Assembly (NCBI GenBank): GCA_903896015.1
Contig: CAITWF010000024.1
Coordinates: forward strand, 1-43,376
Source of the DNA: an uncultured Opitutia bacterium
GTDB lineage: Bacteria > Verrucomicrobiota > Verrucomicrobiia > Opitutales > Opitutaceae
Reading direction: 5' to 3'
Length of the DNA stretch: 43,376 nt
A model generated the notes under the pieces. That model searched no databases and was not told the DNA's origin. It saw only the letters and a program-made list of their open reading frames with translations. Positions 1 to 10,692 of the stretch are shown in pieces. The translations under genes and the position numbers were made by a program. Within the stretch, counting starts at the first letter, position 1. Each line of letters opens with the position of its first letter.

Positions 1-1
1 C

Positions 2-1369
2 TTCGGTGGCGCCCTCGGCTTCACCAATGCAGGCACCTATAACAAGAACGCCGCCGGCACCACCACGATTGGTCTCTCCTTCGCCAACTCCGGCACCGTC
101 AACGTCAACTCCGGCACCCTCAACCTCAACGCTGGCGGCTCGAGTTCGGCGAACTTCGCAACCGCGAGCGGAGCCACGACGATTTTCAGCAACAGCTACA
201 CGCTCTCAAGTGGGGCCACGCTCACCGGCCTCGGCCAGTATACGCAGACAGGCGGCACCCTCACGATCGCCGGCGCGACAACGGTGACGAATTTCGCCCA
301 GTCCGGCGGTACGATTGCGATCAACGGCACGCTCAGCCTCGGAAACTTTTTGATGACCGGCGGAAATGTTTCCGGCACTGGGACGTTGAATGTGAGCGGG
401 CCCTTCACGTGGTCGGGCACGACCCTCAATGGTCCCGGAATTTTCAACGCCAACGGCGGCATTTCGCTTATAGGGAACGTCAGCATTTACAACGCGCAGA
501 CCCTCAACCTCGCGGGCACTTCCACGTGGAGTGGCGGCACGATCTATGAGGGCACCGGCGCGATTCTCAACAACGCCGGCACCTTCAACCTCACCAGCAA
601 CGACAGTTTCTACAACTACTACGGTGGCACCCGGATGACCCTCAACAATTCCGGCACCCTCACCAAGTCCGGCGGCACCGGCACCTCCAACATCGACGCT
701 GTTTTCAACAACACCGGCTCCGTCTCCGTTTCGACCGGCACCCTCGAATTCGCCGGCACGTTCGCCCAATCCGGCTCTTCGAGCACGCTCAAGGTAAGCA
801 ACGGCGCCACCCTCCGCTTCGATCAATCGGGCGGCCTCGCCCTCGCCGCTGGTTCTCTCATCGGCAGCGGCAACGTCGTCGGCAACGTCACCTCCTCCGG
901 TGTCATCTCGCCTAGCAGCAGTTCGTTCAACCCCGCCGCCACCCCTGGCCAGCTCAACCTCACCGGCGATCTCAGCCTGCTCGCGGTCTCGTCGCTGCTC
1001 TTCGAACTCGGCAGCGGCACCAAGCCCGGCACCGACTACGATTTCATCGCGGTGTCCGGCGCAACAGCGCTCGGTGGTGCGCAGCTCAACGTCGGCCTGA
1101 CCAGCGGATTTTCCGCAGCGGCTGGCCAAACCTTCACCCTCCTGACCGCCTCGGGCGGATTGAGCGGCACGTTCGCCAACGTCCCGAACGGCCAAATCCT
1201 TTTCGTCAACGGCGGCTCCTTCCTCGTGAACTACGGCGCCGGCAGCGCGTTCGCCACCAACAGCCTCGTCCTCTCCAATTTCGTCCCCGTGCCCGAACCC
1301 GCCACGTGGACGCTTCTGCTCGCGGGCTGCGGCACGCTCCTGATTTCGCTTCGCCGGAGAAAAAGCTGA
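2..1369 (+). CDS. PEP-CTERM sorting domain protein, repeat-rich exported protein (5' partial)
   Basis: The frame is open from base 2, so the start lies upstream of the window. The visible 455 residues are rich in Gly, Ser, Thr and Asn and consist of loose beta-strand repeats of the type 'NNSGTLT..GG', as in extracellular beta-solenoid proteins. Near the C-terminus is a conserved stretch (YDFIAVSGATALGGAQLNV) common in PEP-CTERM and autotransporter-like proteins. The end is a textbook PEP-CTERM signal: VPEPATW, a hydrophobic helix (LLLAGCGTLLISL) and a basic tail RRRKS. In this family the tail is recognised by an exosortase and the protein is anchored to or released from the envelope; no exosortase gene is in the window. 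The likely role is structural or in the exopolysaccharide matrix. No catalytic domain is visible. Confidence 0.85.
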   Translation, partial: FGGALGFTNAGTYNKNAAGTTTIGLSFANSGTVNVNSGTLNLNAGGSSSANFATASGATTIFSNSYTLSSGATLTGLGQYTQTGGTLTIAGATTVTNFAQSGGTIAINGTLSLGNFLMTGGNVSGTGTLNVSGPFTWSGTTLNGPGIFNANGGISLIGNVSIYNAQTLNLAGTSTWSGGTIYEGTGAILNNAGTFNLTSNDSFYNYYGGTRMTLNNSGTLTKSGGTGTSNIDAVFNNTGSVSVSTGTLEFAGTFAQSGSSSTLKVSNGATLRFDQSGGLALAAGSLIGSGNVVGNVTSSGVISPSSSSFNPAATPGQLNLTGDLSLLAVSSLLFELGSGTKPGTDYDFIAVSGATALGGAQLNVGLTSGFSAAAGQTFTLLTASGGLSGTFANVPNGQILFVNGGSFLVNYGAGSAFATNSLVLSNFVPVPEPATWTLLLAGCGTLLISLRRRKS

Positions 1370-1431
1370 CGCACGCAACCAACGCCGTCACGACGGCGTC
1401 TCGCCTGTTGCCGGTTACACCTGGCGACCCC

Positions 1432-3315
1432 ATGCGCTTACTTCTCGCCTCGCTATTTTTTCTCACCTCCGTTTTTGCGCGCGCCGCCGACGCCGACGCC
1501 GACGTGCTCGCGCACCTGCGCCCCGGCCATCCGCGCCTGCTCTTCACCGACGAGCAACTCGCGGCCGCCCTCGCCGCCGCGAAAACCGATCCGCTCCGCG
1601 CCCAGCTCCATGCGCGCCTGATCGAGGTCGCCACAGCCGAGCTTACCACCACACCCATCAAGCACGTGCTCATCGGCCCGCGGCTCCTCGATCAATCGCG
1701 CCGCGCCCTCGGCCGCGTGATGACGTGCGCGATGGCGTTTCGCCTAACAGGCGATCTGCGGTTCGCCGAGCGCGCGAAGAAGGAATTGTTCACCGCCGCC
1801 GCCTTCGAGGACTGGAACCCCTCCCATTTCCTCGACGAAGCCGAGATGAGCCTCGCCTTCGCGATCGGCTATGACTGGCTCTACGCGCAGTTCTCGCCGG
1901 ACGAGCGCGCCACGCTCAAAGCCGCGTTGCTGAAAAACAGCCTCTCGTTCGCCCGCGCCGCGTACGCCGCCGGCGGTCCGACCGACAAGCGCGTGTGGTT
2001 CGTCACCGCCAAGCACAACTGGAACCAAGTCTGCAACGGCGGCCTCCTCGCCGCCGCTCTCGCCCTCGCCGACGAAGAGCCCGACCTCGCCCGGCTCGTC
2101 ATCAACGGCGCGCGCAAATCGCTCCCGCTCGCGATGGACGCCTATCAACCCGACGGCGCATATCCAGAGGGCCCAGGCTACTGGGGCTACGGCACGAGCT
2201 ACAACGTAATCGCAATCGCCGAACTCGAAAGCGCGCTCGGCACGGATTTCGGTCTCAGCTCCGCGCCCGCCTTCGATCGCACCGCGCTCTATCGCCTCTA
2301 TGTGCAGAGCCCCGCGGGACAGGCCTTCAACTATGCCGACGGCGGCGCGAACATGGGTGCGCAGGCCGAATACACGTGGCTCGCCGACCGCTACCACCAC
2401 GCGACCGCGCTCGCGCACAGCCGCGAATTGATCGCCGAGGCCCTCGCGAAAAAGCTGCGCAACTCCGAAACCGATCGCTTCGCCGCACTCCACGCCGTGT
2501 GGTTCCCCGTGCTGCCGCGCGCCGACATCGCCGACGCGCCGCTCGACGCCCGTTTCCGCGGTCACGCCGAGCTCGCGATCTTCCGCAGCGCGTGGCACGA
2601 CCCCCGCGCGCTCTTTATCGGTCTCAAGGTCGGCCGCAACGACGTCAACCACGCCCACCTCGATCTCGGATCATTCGTGCTCGACGCCGACGGCGTCCGC
2701 TGGGCGCAGGACCTCGGCCCCGATGACTACAACCTCCCTGCCTACTTCGGCAACAAACGCTGGACCTACTACCGGCTGAACAACCGCAGCCACAATACGC
2801 TCACCCCCGGCGACGCCCTCCAGGATCCGAAAGCCGCCGCGCCGATCGTTGCGTATGAATCGGCGCCAGCCCGCGCGATCGCCGTCGCCGACCTCACCAG
2901 CGCCTATCCCGGTGCCGCGAAAAAAATCCTCCGCGGCGTCGCGCTCCTCGATCGCGCCCGCGTCCTCGTGCAAGATGATCTGACCGGCGTGAAACCCGGC
3001 ACCGCCCTCACGTCCCGAGTGCTGACGGGCGCAAGAGTGTCGCTCTCCTCCGACGCGCGCACCGCCACCCTCACGCAAAACGGCCGCACGCTCCGCGCCG
3101 AAATCCTCGCGCCCGCCGGCGCGAAATTTTCATCCGCGCTCGCCCGGCCGCCCACGGCCGCGGAGAAACAAAACAACGGCGTCACCGCACTCACCGCCGA
3201 ATTTTCCGCGGATGCCCCCGACGTGCGCCTCGCCCTTCTCTTCACGCCAGTTGGCGATCATTGGCCCGCCTCTCTTCCCGCCCCCACGCTGACGGCGCTC
3301 GCCAGCCAGCCCTAA
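1432..3315 (+). CDS. Heparinase II/III-family polysaccharide lyase, secreted
   Basis: The start is the ATG at 1432, giving 627 residues with a signal peptide (MRLLLASLFFLTSVFARA). An upstream in-frame ATG would run through the end of the PEP-CTERM gene and is unlikely. The N-terminal half (about residues 30-350) is an alpha-helical toroid with heparinase/alginate-lyase-like motifs: HPRLLFTDEQ, a NWNQVCNGG segment, and GAYPEGPGYWGYG. The C-terminal half carries the Hepar_II_III beta-sandwich signature around NDVNHAHLDLGSFVLDADG, followed by NRSHNTL. Such enzymes cleave uronic-acid polysaccharides by beta-elimination in the periplasm. The true substrate (alginate, heparin-like or ulvan-like) cannot be read from sequence. 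It lies 62 bp after the PEP-CTERM gene and 78 bp before the kinase. Confidence 0.85.
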   Translation: MRLLLASLFFLTSVFARAADADADVLAHLRPGHPRLLFTDEQLAAALAAAKTDPLRAQLHARLIEVATAELTTTPIKHVLIGPRLLDQSRRALGRVMTCAMAFRLTGDLRFAERAKKELFTAAAFEDWNPSHFLDEAEMSLAFAIGYDWLYAQFSPDERATLKAALLKNSLSFARAAYAAGGPTDKRVWFVTAKHNWNQVCNGGLLAAALALADEEPDLARLVINGARKSLPLAMDAYQPDGAYPEGPGYWGYGTSYNVIAIAELESALGTDFGLSSAPAFDRTALYRLYVQSPAGQAFNYADGGANMGAQAEYTWLADRYHHATALAHSRELIAEALAKKLRNSETDRFAALHAVWFPVLPRADIADAPLDARFRGHAELAIFRSAWHDPRALFIGLKVGRNDVNHAHLDLGSFVLDADGVRWAQDLGPDDYNLPAYFGNKRWTYYRLNNRSHNTLTPGDALQDPKAAAPIVAYESAPARAIAVADLTSAYPGAAKKILRGVALLDRARVLVQDDLTGVKPGTALTSRVLTGARVSLSSDARTATLTQNGRTLRAEILAPAGAKFSSALARPPTAAEKQNNGVTALTAEFSADAPDVRLALLFTPVGDHWPASLPAPTLTALASQP

Positions 3316-3393
3316 CAGACAGCCAGCTGGCGCCGACAGCCGGCTTGCGCCCGGCACGGCGGGCGGTTTTGTGGGTCCAGCCCACGCTTCGCC

Positions 3394-4788
3394 ATGCTTT
3401 CGCCCCTAGAGTTGTCTCGCTCGCTGCGTTTCACCGACGCCGCTCTCGAGGCCGACTACCAAAAGGACCGCAGCGATCGCGACGCACGGCGCGCCGCCGG
3501 GTTGTTACTCACCCTCGCCGCCCTCCTGGTGCCACTCGGCGCGATTCTTATCTTTACGAACGCCCGCCAGCATACGCCCACTCCGACGGCGTGGCTGGTG
3601 CTGCGGTTCGGCGTGCTGGTGCCGTCGTTGCTCTTGTCTGCTGCGCTGTGTCGCTCGGCGTGGGGCCGCGCCCACTTGCAACCGCTCATCGGTTTCGCCG
3701 TGGCGATTGCCGTCGGCACACACTCGCTCGAATGGTTCCTCGAGTGGACTCCCGCCATGTCGCTTCGTTCGCTGTGGCTCACGCCCATCGCGATGTTGTG
3801 GGCCGTCGCGATGACACTGCCGCTGAACGCCCGCGCCACCGCCGGCGCCTCGCTCGGCGTGCTAGTGATCGCGCTGGTGGGAATCGGCGCGTTGATCGCT
3901 CCCCGCTACGGCGCACCTGCGCTAGTCACAACAGCGATCGCGTATGCGCTGTGCGGCAGCGGCCTGTTTCTCGTCGCCCGCTGGCGCGAGCACGAGCAAC
4001 GCGCCCTTTACGCCCACCGCCGCGAGCGCGATCGGCTCCTCGCGGAACTTCGCGCCCAAAACGACACGCTCCAGCAACTCATCGCCCAGCGCGACGAGTT
4101 CGTGGCCGGCGTCCTCCACGACCTGCGCTCGCCGCTCACCGCCGTGCTGCTGGGCACCGATCAGTTGCGCCTCGGCGAAGCGCTTTCTCCTCAAAGCCGG
4201 GCGGCGGTGCTCGACGACATCACGCGCTCGGCGAAACGCGTCGACTCCTTCGCCAACCGTTTCCTCGAACGACGCTCCCTCGAACGCGCCGCCGCCCGCC
4301 CCAACTTCGCCGACGTGACGCTCGATCCGATTGTCGAACGTGCCGTCGCCCACGCCCAGATCGGTGCCGCCCACAAACGGCAATCCATCCAGCTCGCGGC
4401 CGTCGTCCCCGGTCAGACGATCGTCGTCGACGAACTTCTGCTCGACCGCGCGCTCGGCAACCTCCTCGACAACGCCATCAAATATTCGCCGCTCGGCGCG
4501 ATCGTCACCGTGCGGATCGACGTGGCGCCCGGCCTGGCCCCGCGCGCGCTCGTGTCCGTTACCGACACTGGTCCCGGCTTGTCGGGCGCCGAGCAGGCGA
4601 ATCTCTTCCAGCCCTATCAGATGCTCGGCAAAAAAACGACCGGCGGCGAAACCTCCACCGGACTCGGACTCTCGCTCGTGAAACACTACATCGAAGGCAT
4701 GGGCGGTGCGGTCGGTTGCCAAAGCGAGCCCGGCCATGGCGCGACTTTCTGGCTGACGCTGCGGCGCGCCGCCACGTCGGCTGTCTAA
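3394..4788 (+). CDS. Membrane-bound sensor histidine kinase (orphan)
   Basis: This 464-residue protein has an N-terminal membrane region of about five or six hydrophobic segments (residues 35-205), then a coiled coil and a HisKA/HATPase_c core. The H-box is LHDLRSP with the phospho-acceptor His at about 242. The N-box is NLLDNAIKYSP (N356/N360), G1 is DTGPGL (391-396) and G2 is GLGLSLVK (423-430). All key ATP-binding motifs are present, so it should be active. There is no PAS, HAMP or receiver domain, and no response regulator gene next to it. The signal is unknown; the membrane-embedded sensor may read a lipid, an ion or a cell-envelope state. It lies between a lyase and xylose isomerase, so a role in sugar sensing is possible but only inferred. 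Confidence 0.9.
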   Translation: MLSPLELSRSLRFTDAALEADYQKDRSDRDARRAAGLLLTLAALLVPLGAILIFTNARQHTPTPTAWLVLRFGVLVPSLLLSAALCRSAWGRAHLQPLIGFAVAIAVGTHSLEWFLEWTPAMSLRSLWLTPIAMLWAVAMTLPLNARATAGASLGVLVIALVGIGALIAPRYGAPALVTTAIAYALCGSGLFLVARWREHEQRALYAHRRERDRLLAELRAQNDTLQQLIAQRDEFVAGVLHDLRSPLTAVLLGTDQLRLGEALSPQSRAAVLDDITRSAKRVDSFANRFLERRSLERAAARPNFADVTLDPIVERAVAHAQIGAAHKRQSIQLAAVVPGQTIVVDELLLDRALGNLLDNAIKYSPLGAIVTVRIDVAPGLAPRALVSVTDTGPGLSGAEQANLFQPYQMLGKKTTGGETSTGLGLSLVKHYIEGMGGAVGCQSEPGHGATFWLTLRRAATSAV

Positions 4789-4851
4789 CGGTAGACCAAC
4801 TTCGCGCTCGTCGCGCGCCCGCCCGGCCGCCTAGCGTCTGCCCTCTTTCGC

Positions 4852-6180
<1,329 letters not shown>

Positions 6181-6201
6181 GTTCGATTCCGCCTGCTTCG
6201 C

Positions 6202-7260
6202 ATGATCGGCCAGCCCATCCGCTGGGGCATCCTCAGCACCGCGCACATCGCACGGAAAAACTGGCGCGCCATCCAGCTCTCGGGCAACGGGGTCATCGCT
6301 GCCGTCGCAAGCCGATCGCGCGCGAGCGCGGAGAAATTTATCGCTGAGAACCAGGCTGTCGCACCGTTCGCGATCGCGCCGTGTCCAATCGGGAATTACG
6401 CCGAGCTGCTCGCCGCGCCGGACATCGATGCAGTGTATATTCCACTACCCACCGGTCTGCGCCAAGAGTGGGTCCTCCGAGCGGCGGCGGCCGGCAAGCA
6501 CATCGTTTCCGAAAAGCCCTGCGCGACGAGCGGCGCCAATCTGCGCGAGATGCTCAGTGCGTGCGAACGGCACCGCGTGCAATTCATGGACGGCGTGATG
6601 TTCATGCACAGCGCGCGGCTTCCGCGGATGCGAGCCGTGCTCGATGACGGCACGAGCATCGGCCCGCTCAAGCGCATCACGAGTCACTTCAGTTTTCAGG
6701 CGCCGGAAAATTTCTTCACCTCCAACATCCGCGCGCATAGCGCGCTTGAGCCGCTCGGCTGCCTCGGCGATCTCGGCTGGTATTGCGTGCGGCTCTCGCT
6801 GTGGGCGGCGGGCTGGCGACTGCCGCGCGCCGTCACAGGCAGGATTCTTGCGCAACTCGGCCGCACCGACAGCCCCGCGCCCGTGCCAACGGATTTTTCC
6901 GGCGAACTGATTTTTGACGACGGGCTCACGGCGGATTTCCGCTGCTCGTTTCTCGCCGAATTTCACCAATCAGCCGAGATCACGGGCGCGCTGGGAAACC
7001 TCAGCGTCGACGATTTTGTTTTGCCGCGGGCCGAAAGTGAAATTGCGTTTCTGACGAACGGCCGGCGCATCGCCGTAGCGGAGCACGGCTCACCGCACAC
7101 GACTGCACAGGAGACAAATCTGTTTCGCAATTTCGCCGCTCAAATCAGCCACGGCTCGCTCAACGACGAGTGGCCGGCCCACGCGCTGAAAACCCAGCAA
7201 GTCATCAACGCGTGCTGGCAATCAGCCCAAGCCAACAGCCAGCCCGTGGCGCTGCGATAA
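6202..7260 (+). CDS. Gfo/Idh/MocA family sugar oxidoreductase
   Basis: This 352-residue protein has an N-terminal Rossmann fold (IRWGILSTAHIARKN, then a strand ending ASRSR) and the family's EKP motif at 104-106 (SEKPCATS), which carries the catalytic lysine. The C-terminal half is the usual alpha/beta substrate domain. Members oxidise or reduce sugars, inositols and sugar acids with NAD(P). The sequence resembles the xylose/glucose-fructose dehydrogenase branch (GILSTAHIA, PLPTGLRQEWVLRAAAAGKH). Following xylA by 21 bp, it may act on xylose or a related pentose, but the substrate is inferred. It converges on the quinoprotein gene on the opposite strand, with only 21 bp between the stop codons. 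Confidence 0.88.
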   Translation: MIGQPIRWGILSTAHIARKNWRAIQLSGNGVIAAVASRSRASAEKFIAENQAVAPFAIAPCPIGNYAELLAAPDIDAVYIPLPTGLRQEWVLRAAAAGKHIVSEKPCATSGANLREMLSACERHRVQFMDGVMFMHSARLPRMRAVLDDGTSIGPLKRITSHFSFQAPENFFTSNIRAHSALEPLGCLGDLGWYCVRLSLWAAGWRLPRAVTGRILAQLGRTDSPAPVPTDFSGELIFDDGLTADFRCSFLAEFHQSAEITGALGNLSVDDFVLPRAESEIAFLTNGRRIAVAEHGSPHTTAQETNLFRNFAAQISHGSLNDEWPAHALKTQQVINACWQSAQANSQPVALR

Positions 7261-7281
7261 GCCGGCGCGCCGTGCCGCCGC

Positions 7282-9462
7282 TCACTTGACCGCGGTCGGC
7301 AGCGCGAAGGCCACCCATGCGTCGCCGGTCGGCGTGGCTATCTTGCCTCCGCCGCTCGCGGTGATGACGACGAACTCGCGTCCGTCCACTTCGTAGACCG
7401 CCGGGGGCGCCGTGCCCGCGCGAGGGAGTTTCGCTGACCACAACTCCTCGCCGGTGTCCTTGTCAAACGCGCGAATTTTTTCGTCCTTCGTGCCCGCGCA
7501 GAAAACCAAGCCTCCCGCCGTCACGGTCGGACCGCCAAAATTCTCCGTGCCGGTTTTCGGGATGCCGCGCTTCGTCAGCTCCTCATATTCGCCAAGCGGC
7601 ACGCGCCACAAAAATTTCCCCGTGTTCAGATCGAGACAGTTGAGCTGGCCCCACGGCGCCTTCACGCCCGGATAGCCCTCGTCGTCTTCGACGAATTTGT
7701 AGGGCACCGTGAAATAGGCCGGCCGACCGTCGGTCGATGCTGTTGCACGGCGGGGCAGCGGCTGGTTTCGCCGCATGAGAAAGTCCAATAGGTCGCGCTG
7801 CTGCGCCTCGGTCATCGCCGGCTGCGGCGGCATGGCGCCTTTGCCGGTTTTCAACTGTGCCACCACCTCCGCGTCGCTCATCCGGTGGCGCAGGCCGACG
7901 AGCGGCGGCACCATGCCGAGACCGAGCCGCGCCGGTCCGTGGCACATGGCGCAGGTTTGCTGATAAAATTTTTCTCCCGCCGTCGGCGGCATCACCGGAT
8001 CGCGCTCAAGTTCATCGAGCGGATAAACCGTCGCCTTCGACAGCACGTCGTTCGATGTGATGTAGAGCCGGCCCGTCGGCACGTCGATGCTCGCGCCCGT
8101 CCACTCCGCGCCGCCGCGCGACGATCGGTAGAGCATCGGCTTCGCAAGTTCCGGCGGCGCAAACCAGCCGATCGTCGAGCGCTCAACCTGTTTCATCACG
8201 AAGTCGTGCGCCGCCGGCGTGCGGGTCGTGATTTCGCTCAGTTTGATCTCGGGGTTCGTCAACCACTCGGGCAGCTCGTTGTCCGGTTGATACGGCGCGG
8301 TCACTTCGCCGGGCAGGGTCGAGGCCGGCGCCCGTCGCAGGCGAAACGGAAAAATCGGCTTTCCGCTCATGCGATCGAGCAGGAGAAAATTCCCGAGCTT
8401 CGTTCCCGCCACGACCGCATCCACTTTCCTGCCTTCGCGCGTAATTGTCACGAGCGACGGCGGTGCGGGACAGTCGACGTCCCACAAATCGTGACGGACG
8501 TTTTGAAAATGCCACAGGCGTTTTCCCGTGGTAGCATTGAGCGCGACGATGCAGTCACTAAACAGGTTGTCGCCGAGTCGATCGACACCGAGAAAATCCG
8601 GCCGGGCTGCGCCGACTGCGACAAACACGATGCCTCGCTGATCGTCGAGCGAGAGACCGCCCCACGGGTTCGCGCCTTCATGGCTCGAGCCACGCCATTC
8701 TTCCGCGCCAAATTCGCCGTCGCGCGGAATCGTGTGAAAGCGCCAGCGTTGCGCTCCCGTCTTTAAGTCGATCGAAAACACGTCGCCCGAAAATCCCGCC
8801 ACCACATACGAACCGCGCCAGATCACGCCCACACCCGAGCCGCCTGTCGGCAGCGGCGTGCGCCCGTGCGTCCCAAAATCTTCGACGACCTTCCCTGCTT
8901 TAGGATCGATCGCGTAGATCCATTTTCCGCAGGCAAAGACGATGCGCGGCGCGGCGCCGCCCTCGCCCGGCCAAAAGACGAGTCCACGGCGGGCAGGTGC
9001 ATCGTCGAGCCCGGGCCGCGCGGGAATCTCCGGACGAAATCGCCACCGCTCGGCGCCCGTCGCCGCATCGAGCGCTACGAGCGCACGGCCCACGGTCGGG
9101 AAGTAGATCACATCGCCGACCACGATCGGGTTGCACTGGATGTTGGCGCTGCCGTCGCCGGAGTGAAACGTCCACGCCTCGGCGAGCTGCTTCACGTTGG
9201 ACTTGTTGATCTGCGAGAGGGCCGAGTAGCGGCGCGCGCCGGCGTCGCCATGCGATACCGTCCACGTGCGCAATGCATCCGCGATCGGCAGTCCATTTGT
9301 CGGCGTGAGTTCGGCGGACGTCGCCGCGGGGATGATTTTGAACTCGGGAAGCTGTGCACGCGCGGAGGCGTCCTCGATTTGGCTGCGGGCGCCAGCGGCC
9401 GTGAACAATAATGCGCCGCCAATCCGGATCAGCCACGCGGGCAAGGGGCGGAGGGATACCAT
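7282..9462 (-). CDS. PQQ-dependent quinoprotein dehydrogenase with inserted cytochrome c domain
   Basis: This 726-residue protein begins with a signal-like hydrophobic stretch, so it is probably periplasmic. It shows several tryptophan-docking motifs of the eight-bladed PQQ propeller: ALDAATGAERWRF, SIDLKTGAQRWRF, ALNATTGKRLWHF, CLDLNTGKFLWRV and AFDKDTGEELWSA. The segment FQNVRHDLWDVDCPAPP is typical of membrane glucose and alcohol quinoproteins. A heme c site CAMCH lies at 504-508, followed by a Met ligand region (KGAMPPQP). The cytochrome domain is inserted before the last propeller blades rather than at the end. The family oxidises sugars or alcohols and passes electrons to a respiratory chain; the substrate is unknown. 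It lies 54 bp downstream of a LacI gene on the same strand. Confidence 0.88.
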   Translation of the reverse strand: MVSLRPLPAWLIRIGGALLFTAAGARSQIEDASARAQLPEFKIIPAATSAELTPTNGLPIADALRTWTVSHGDAGARRYSALSQINKSNVKQLAEAWTFHSGDGSANIQCNPIVVGDVIYFPTVGRALVALDAATGAERWRFRPEIPARPGLDDAPARRGLVFWPGEGGAAPRIVFACGKWIYAIDPKAGKVVEDFGTHGRTPLPTGGSGVGVIWRGSYVVAGFSGDVFSIDLKTGAQRWRFHTIPRDGEFGAEEWRGSSHEGANPWGGLSLDDQRGIVFVAVGAARPDFLGVDRLGDNLFSDCIVALNATTGKRLWHFQNVRHDLWDVDCPAPPSLVTITREGRKVDAVVAGTKLGNFLLLDRMSGKPIFPFRLRRAPASTLPGEVTAPYQPDNELPEWLTNPEIKLSEITTRTPAAHDFVMKQVERSTIGWFAPPELAKPMLYRSSRGGAEWTGASIDVPTGRLYITSNDVLSKATVYPLDELERDPVMPPTAGEKFYQQTCAMCHGPARLGLGMVPPLVGLRHRMSDAEVVAQLKTGKGAMPPQPAMTEAQQRDLLDFLMRRNQPLPRRATASTDGRPAYFTVPYKFVEDDEGYPGVKAPWGQLNCLDLNTGKFLWRVPLGEYEELTKRGIPKTGTENFGGPTVTAGGLVFCAGTKDEKIRAFDKDTGEELWSAKLPRAGTAPPAVYEVDGREFVVITASGGGKIATPTGDAWVAFALPTAVK

Positions 9463-9516
9463 ACCTGATTTCTTTTCCAGCCCATCGCGTGTGTCGAGCG
9501 CGGTCGCGTGGATCGG

Positions 9517-10557
9517 CTAGGTTTTTCGCGGCGCCTTGTGCACGGTCGGGCCCTCGACCCAGTGCGCGGGCACTGTCGTCGTCATCGGCCAGGCGGGCAC
9601 GCCGAGTTCGTTGCGCTGTAGCTGCGCGATCACGAGTTCGACGGCGCGCGCGCCGAGTTCACGCGGCTGCTGATCAAGGCCGGCGCAAGGCCGGGTGCGG
9701 TAGAGGACGTTGAGACTGGCGAATCCGTGCGTCTGCGGCACGCGAGCCCCCGCCGCCTCCATCCAATCGATCACGTCTGTAAAATGGCTGAGCACGACAT
9801 CCGGGCGGTGTTTCTTGAACCAGACCTCGAAATCGCGTTGCCGACGCTCTTCGACGACGAGCATCGGCACCTTCTCAACTTCACTGTGCGTCTCCTGAAA
9901 CGTGCGAAACGCCGCGCCAAAACGATGCTGCGTGCGCTCGTCGCGGCCGTGCTCGATGTAGAGGCCGGGGCGCCGGTAGCCGCATTCCATGAGGTGCGTG
10001 AGCACCGCCATCATCGAGCGGTAGTGGTTGCAGCAAACGCAGTGAAGCGCGGGCCGCTCGATCAGATAGTCGGTGTAAACGGCGGCGTAGTTCGACCAGT
10101 TGAGTTCCGACCAGTTGGGCGCGAACCACGACGGCAACAGCACCACGCCGTGAATGCCGCGCGACTGGAGGATCGAATCGAGCCGCGGCACCGTGATGCC
10201 GTCGCGCAGGACAAACTCCTCAAGCTTGAACCCCAGCTCGACCGCGCGCGCCCGCCCACCCGCGATCAACTCCCGGTGAAACACGCCATGCGGATCGCGG
10301 CGTTGCGGCTCCACGAGATCGAGTGCCGCGAGCACTCCGCGAAACGTGCCGCCGCGCGAGCGCCGCAGCTCTGACATCACCGCGGCGGCGAGCGGATTGC
10401 GCCGGTAGCCGGCCTCGCGCGCCGCGCGCTTCACGCGCTGCACCGTCGCCGGATCCACCCGGCCGCGGCCACGCAGCGCATCCGACACCGTCGTGTGCGA
10501 AAGCCCGAGCGCACGGGCGAGTGAACGAATCGTCGGCTGGGTGGACGCGGGTTTCAC
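9517..10557 (-). CDS. LacI-family transcriptional regulator
   Basis: This 346-residue protein starts at a GTG (10557-10555). An N-terminal helix-turn-helix (residues 8-30: TIRSLARALGLSHTTVSDALRG is the region) is followed by the hinge and a periplasmic-binding-protein-like sensor domain (about 65-340). The C-terminal signature CAGLDQQPRELGARAVELVIAQL is conserved in this Opitutaceae-type subgroup. LacI proteins usually repress adjacent sugar genes and release DNA on binding a sugar or sugar phosphate. It is divergent from the TonB-dependent receptor at 10693 and upstream of the quinoprotein gene, so both are likely targets. The 135-bp gap has no strong palindrome; the best I see are short ones such as TTGC-N4-GCAA near 10583. 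Confidence 0.92.
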   Translation of the reverse strand: MKPASTQPTIRSLARALGLSHTTVSDALRGRGRVDPATVQRVKRAAREAGYRRNPLAAAVMSELRRSRGGTFRGVLAALDLVEPQRRDPHGVFHRELIAGGRARAVELGFKLEEFVLRDGITVPRLDSILQSRGIHGVVLLPSWFAPNWSELNWSNYAAVYTDYLIERPALHCVCCNHYRSMMAVLTHLMECGYRRPGLYIEHGRDERTQHRFGAAFRTFQETHSEVEKVPMLVVEERRQRDFEVWFKKHRPDVVLSHFTDVIDWMEAAGARVPQTHGFASLNVLYRTRPCAGLDQQPRELGARAVELVIAQLQRNELGVPAWPMTTTVPAHWVEGPTVHKAPRKT

Positions 10558-10692
10558 GCCTGACTGTCAAGCACTCCGATCCGTTGCTATGGCAAGCTTT
10601 CATTTTTGGATATCGGCTAGATACCCCGCCCCGTTCCCAAGCATTGTCGCGCCCCCACGCGGCGGGATCGCCCCTTGAAACCGATCGAACCC

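Noticed and set aside
206-1378. 390-codon open frame on the minus strand opposite the PEP-CTERM gene
   Set aside because: Its composition is Ala/Gly/Arg/Glu-rich without domain features, while the plus-strand frame has a clear PEP-CTERM end.
3322-3385. Palindrome GCCAGCTGGC (3322-3331) and a 5-bp hairpin GTGGG/CCCAC (3371-3385) before the kinase gene
   Set aside because: The stems are short, there is no T tract and such G+C-rich symmetry is frequent by chance here; I could not support a terminator or operator.
10558-10692. Search for an operator in the first LacI/receptor gap
   Set aside because: Only short symmetrical elements (TTGC-N4-GCAA, TATC-N5-GATA) were found, too weak to annotate as an operator.
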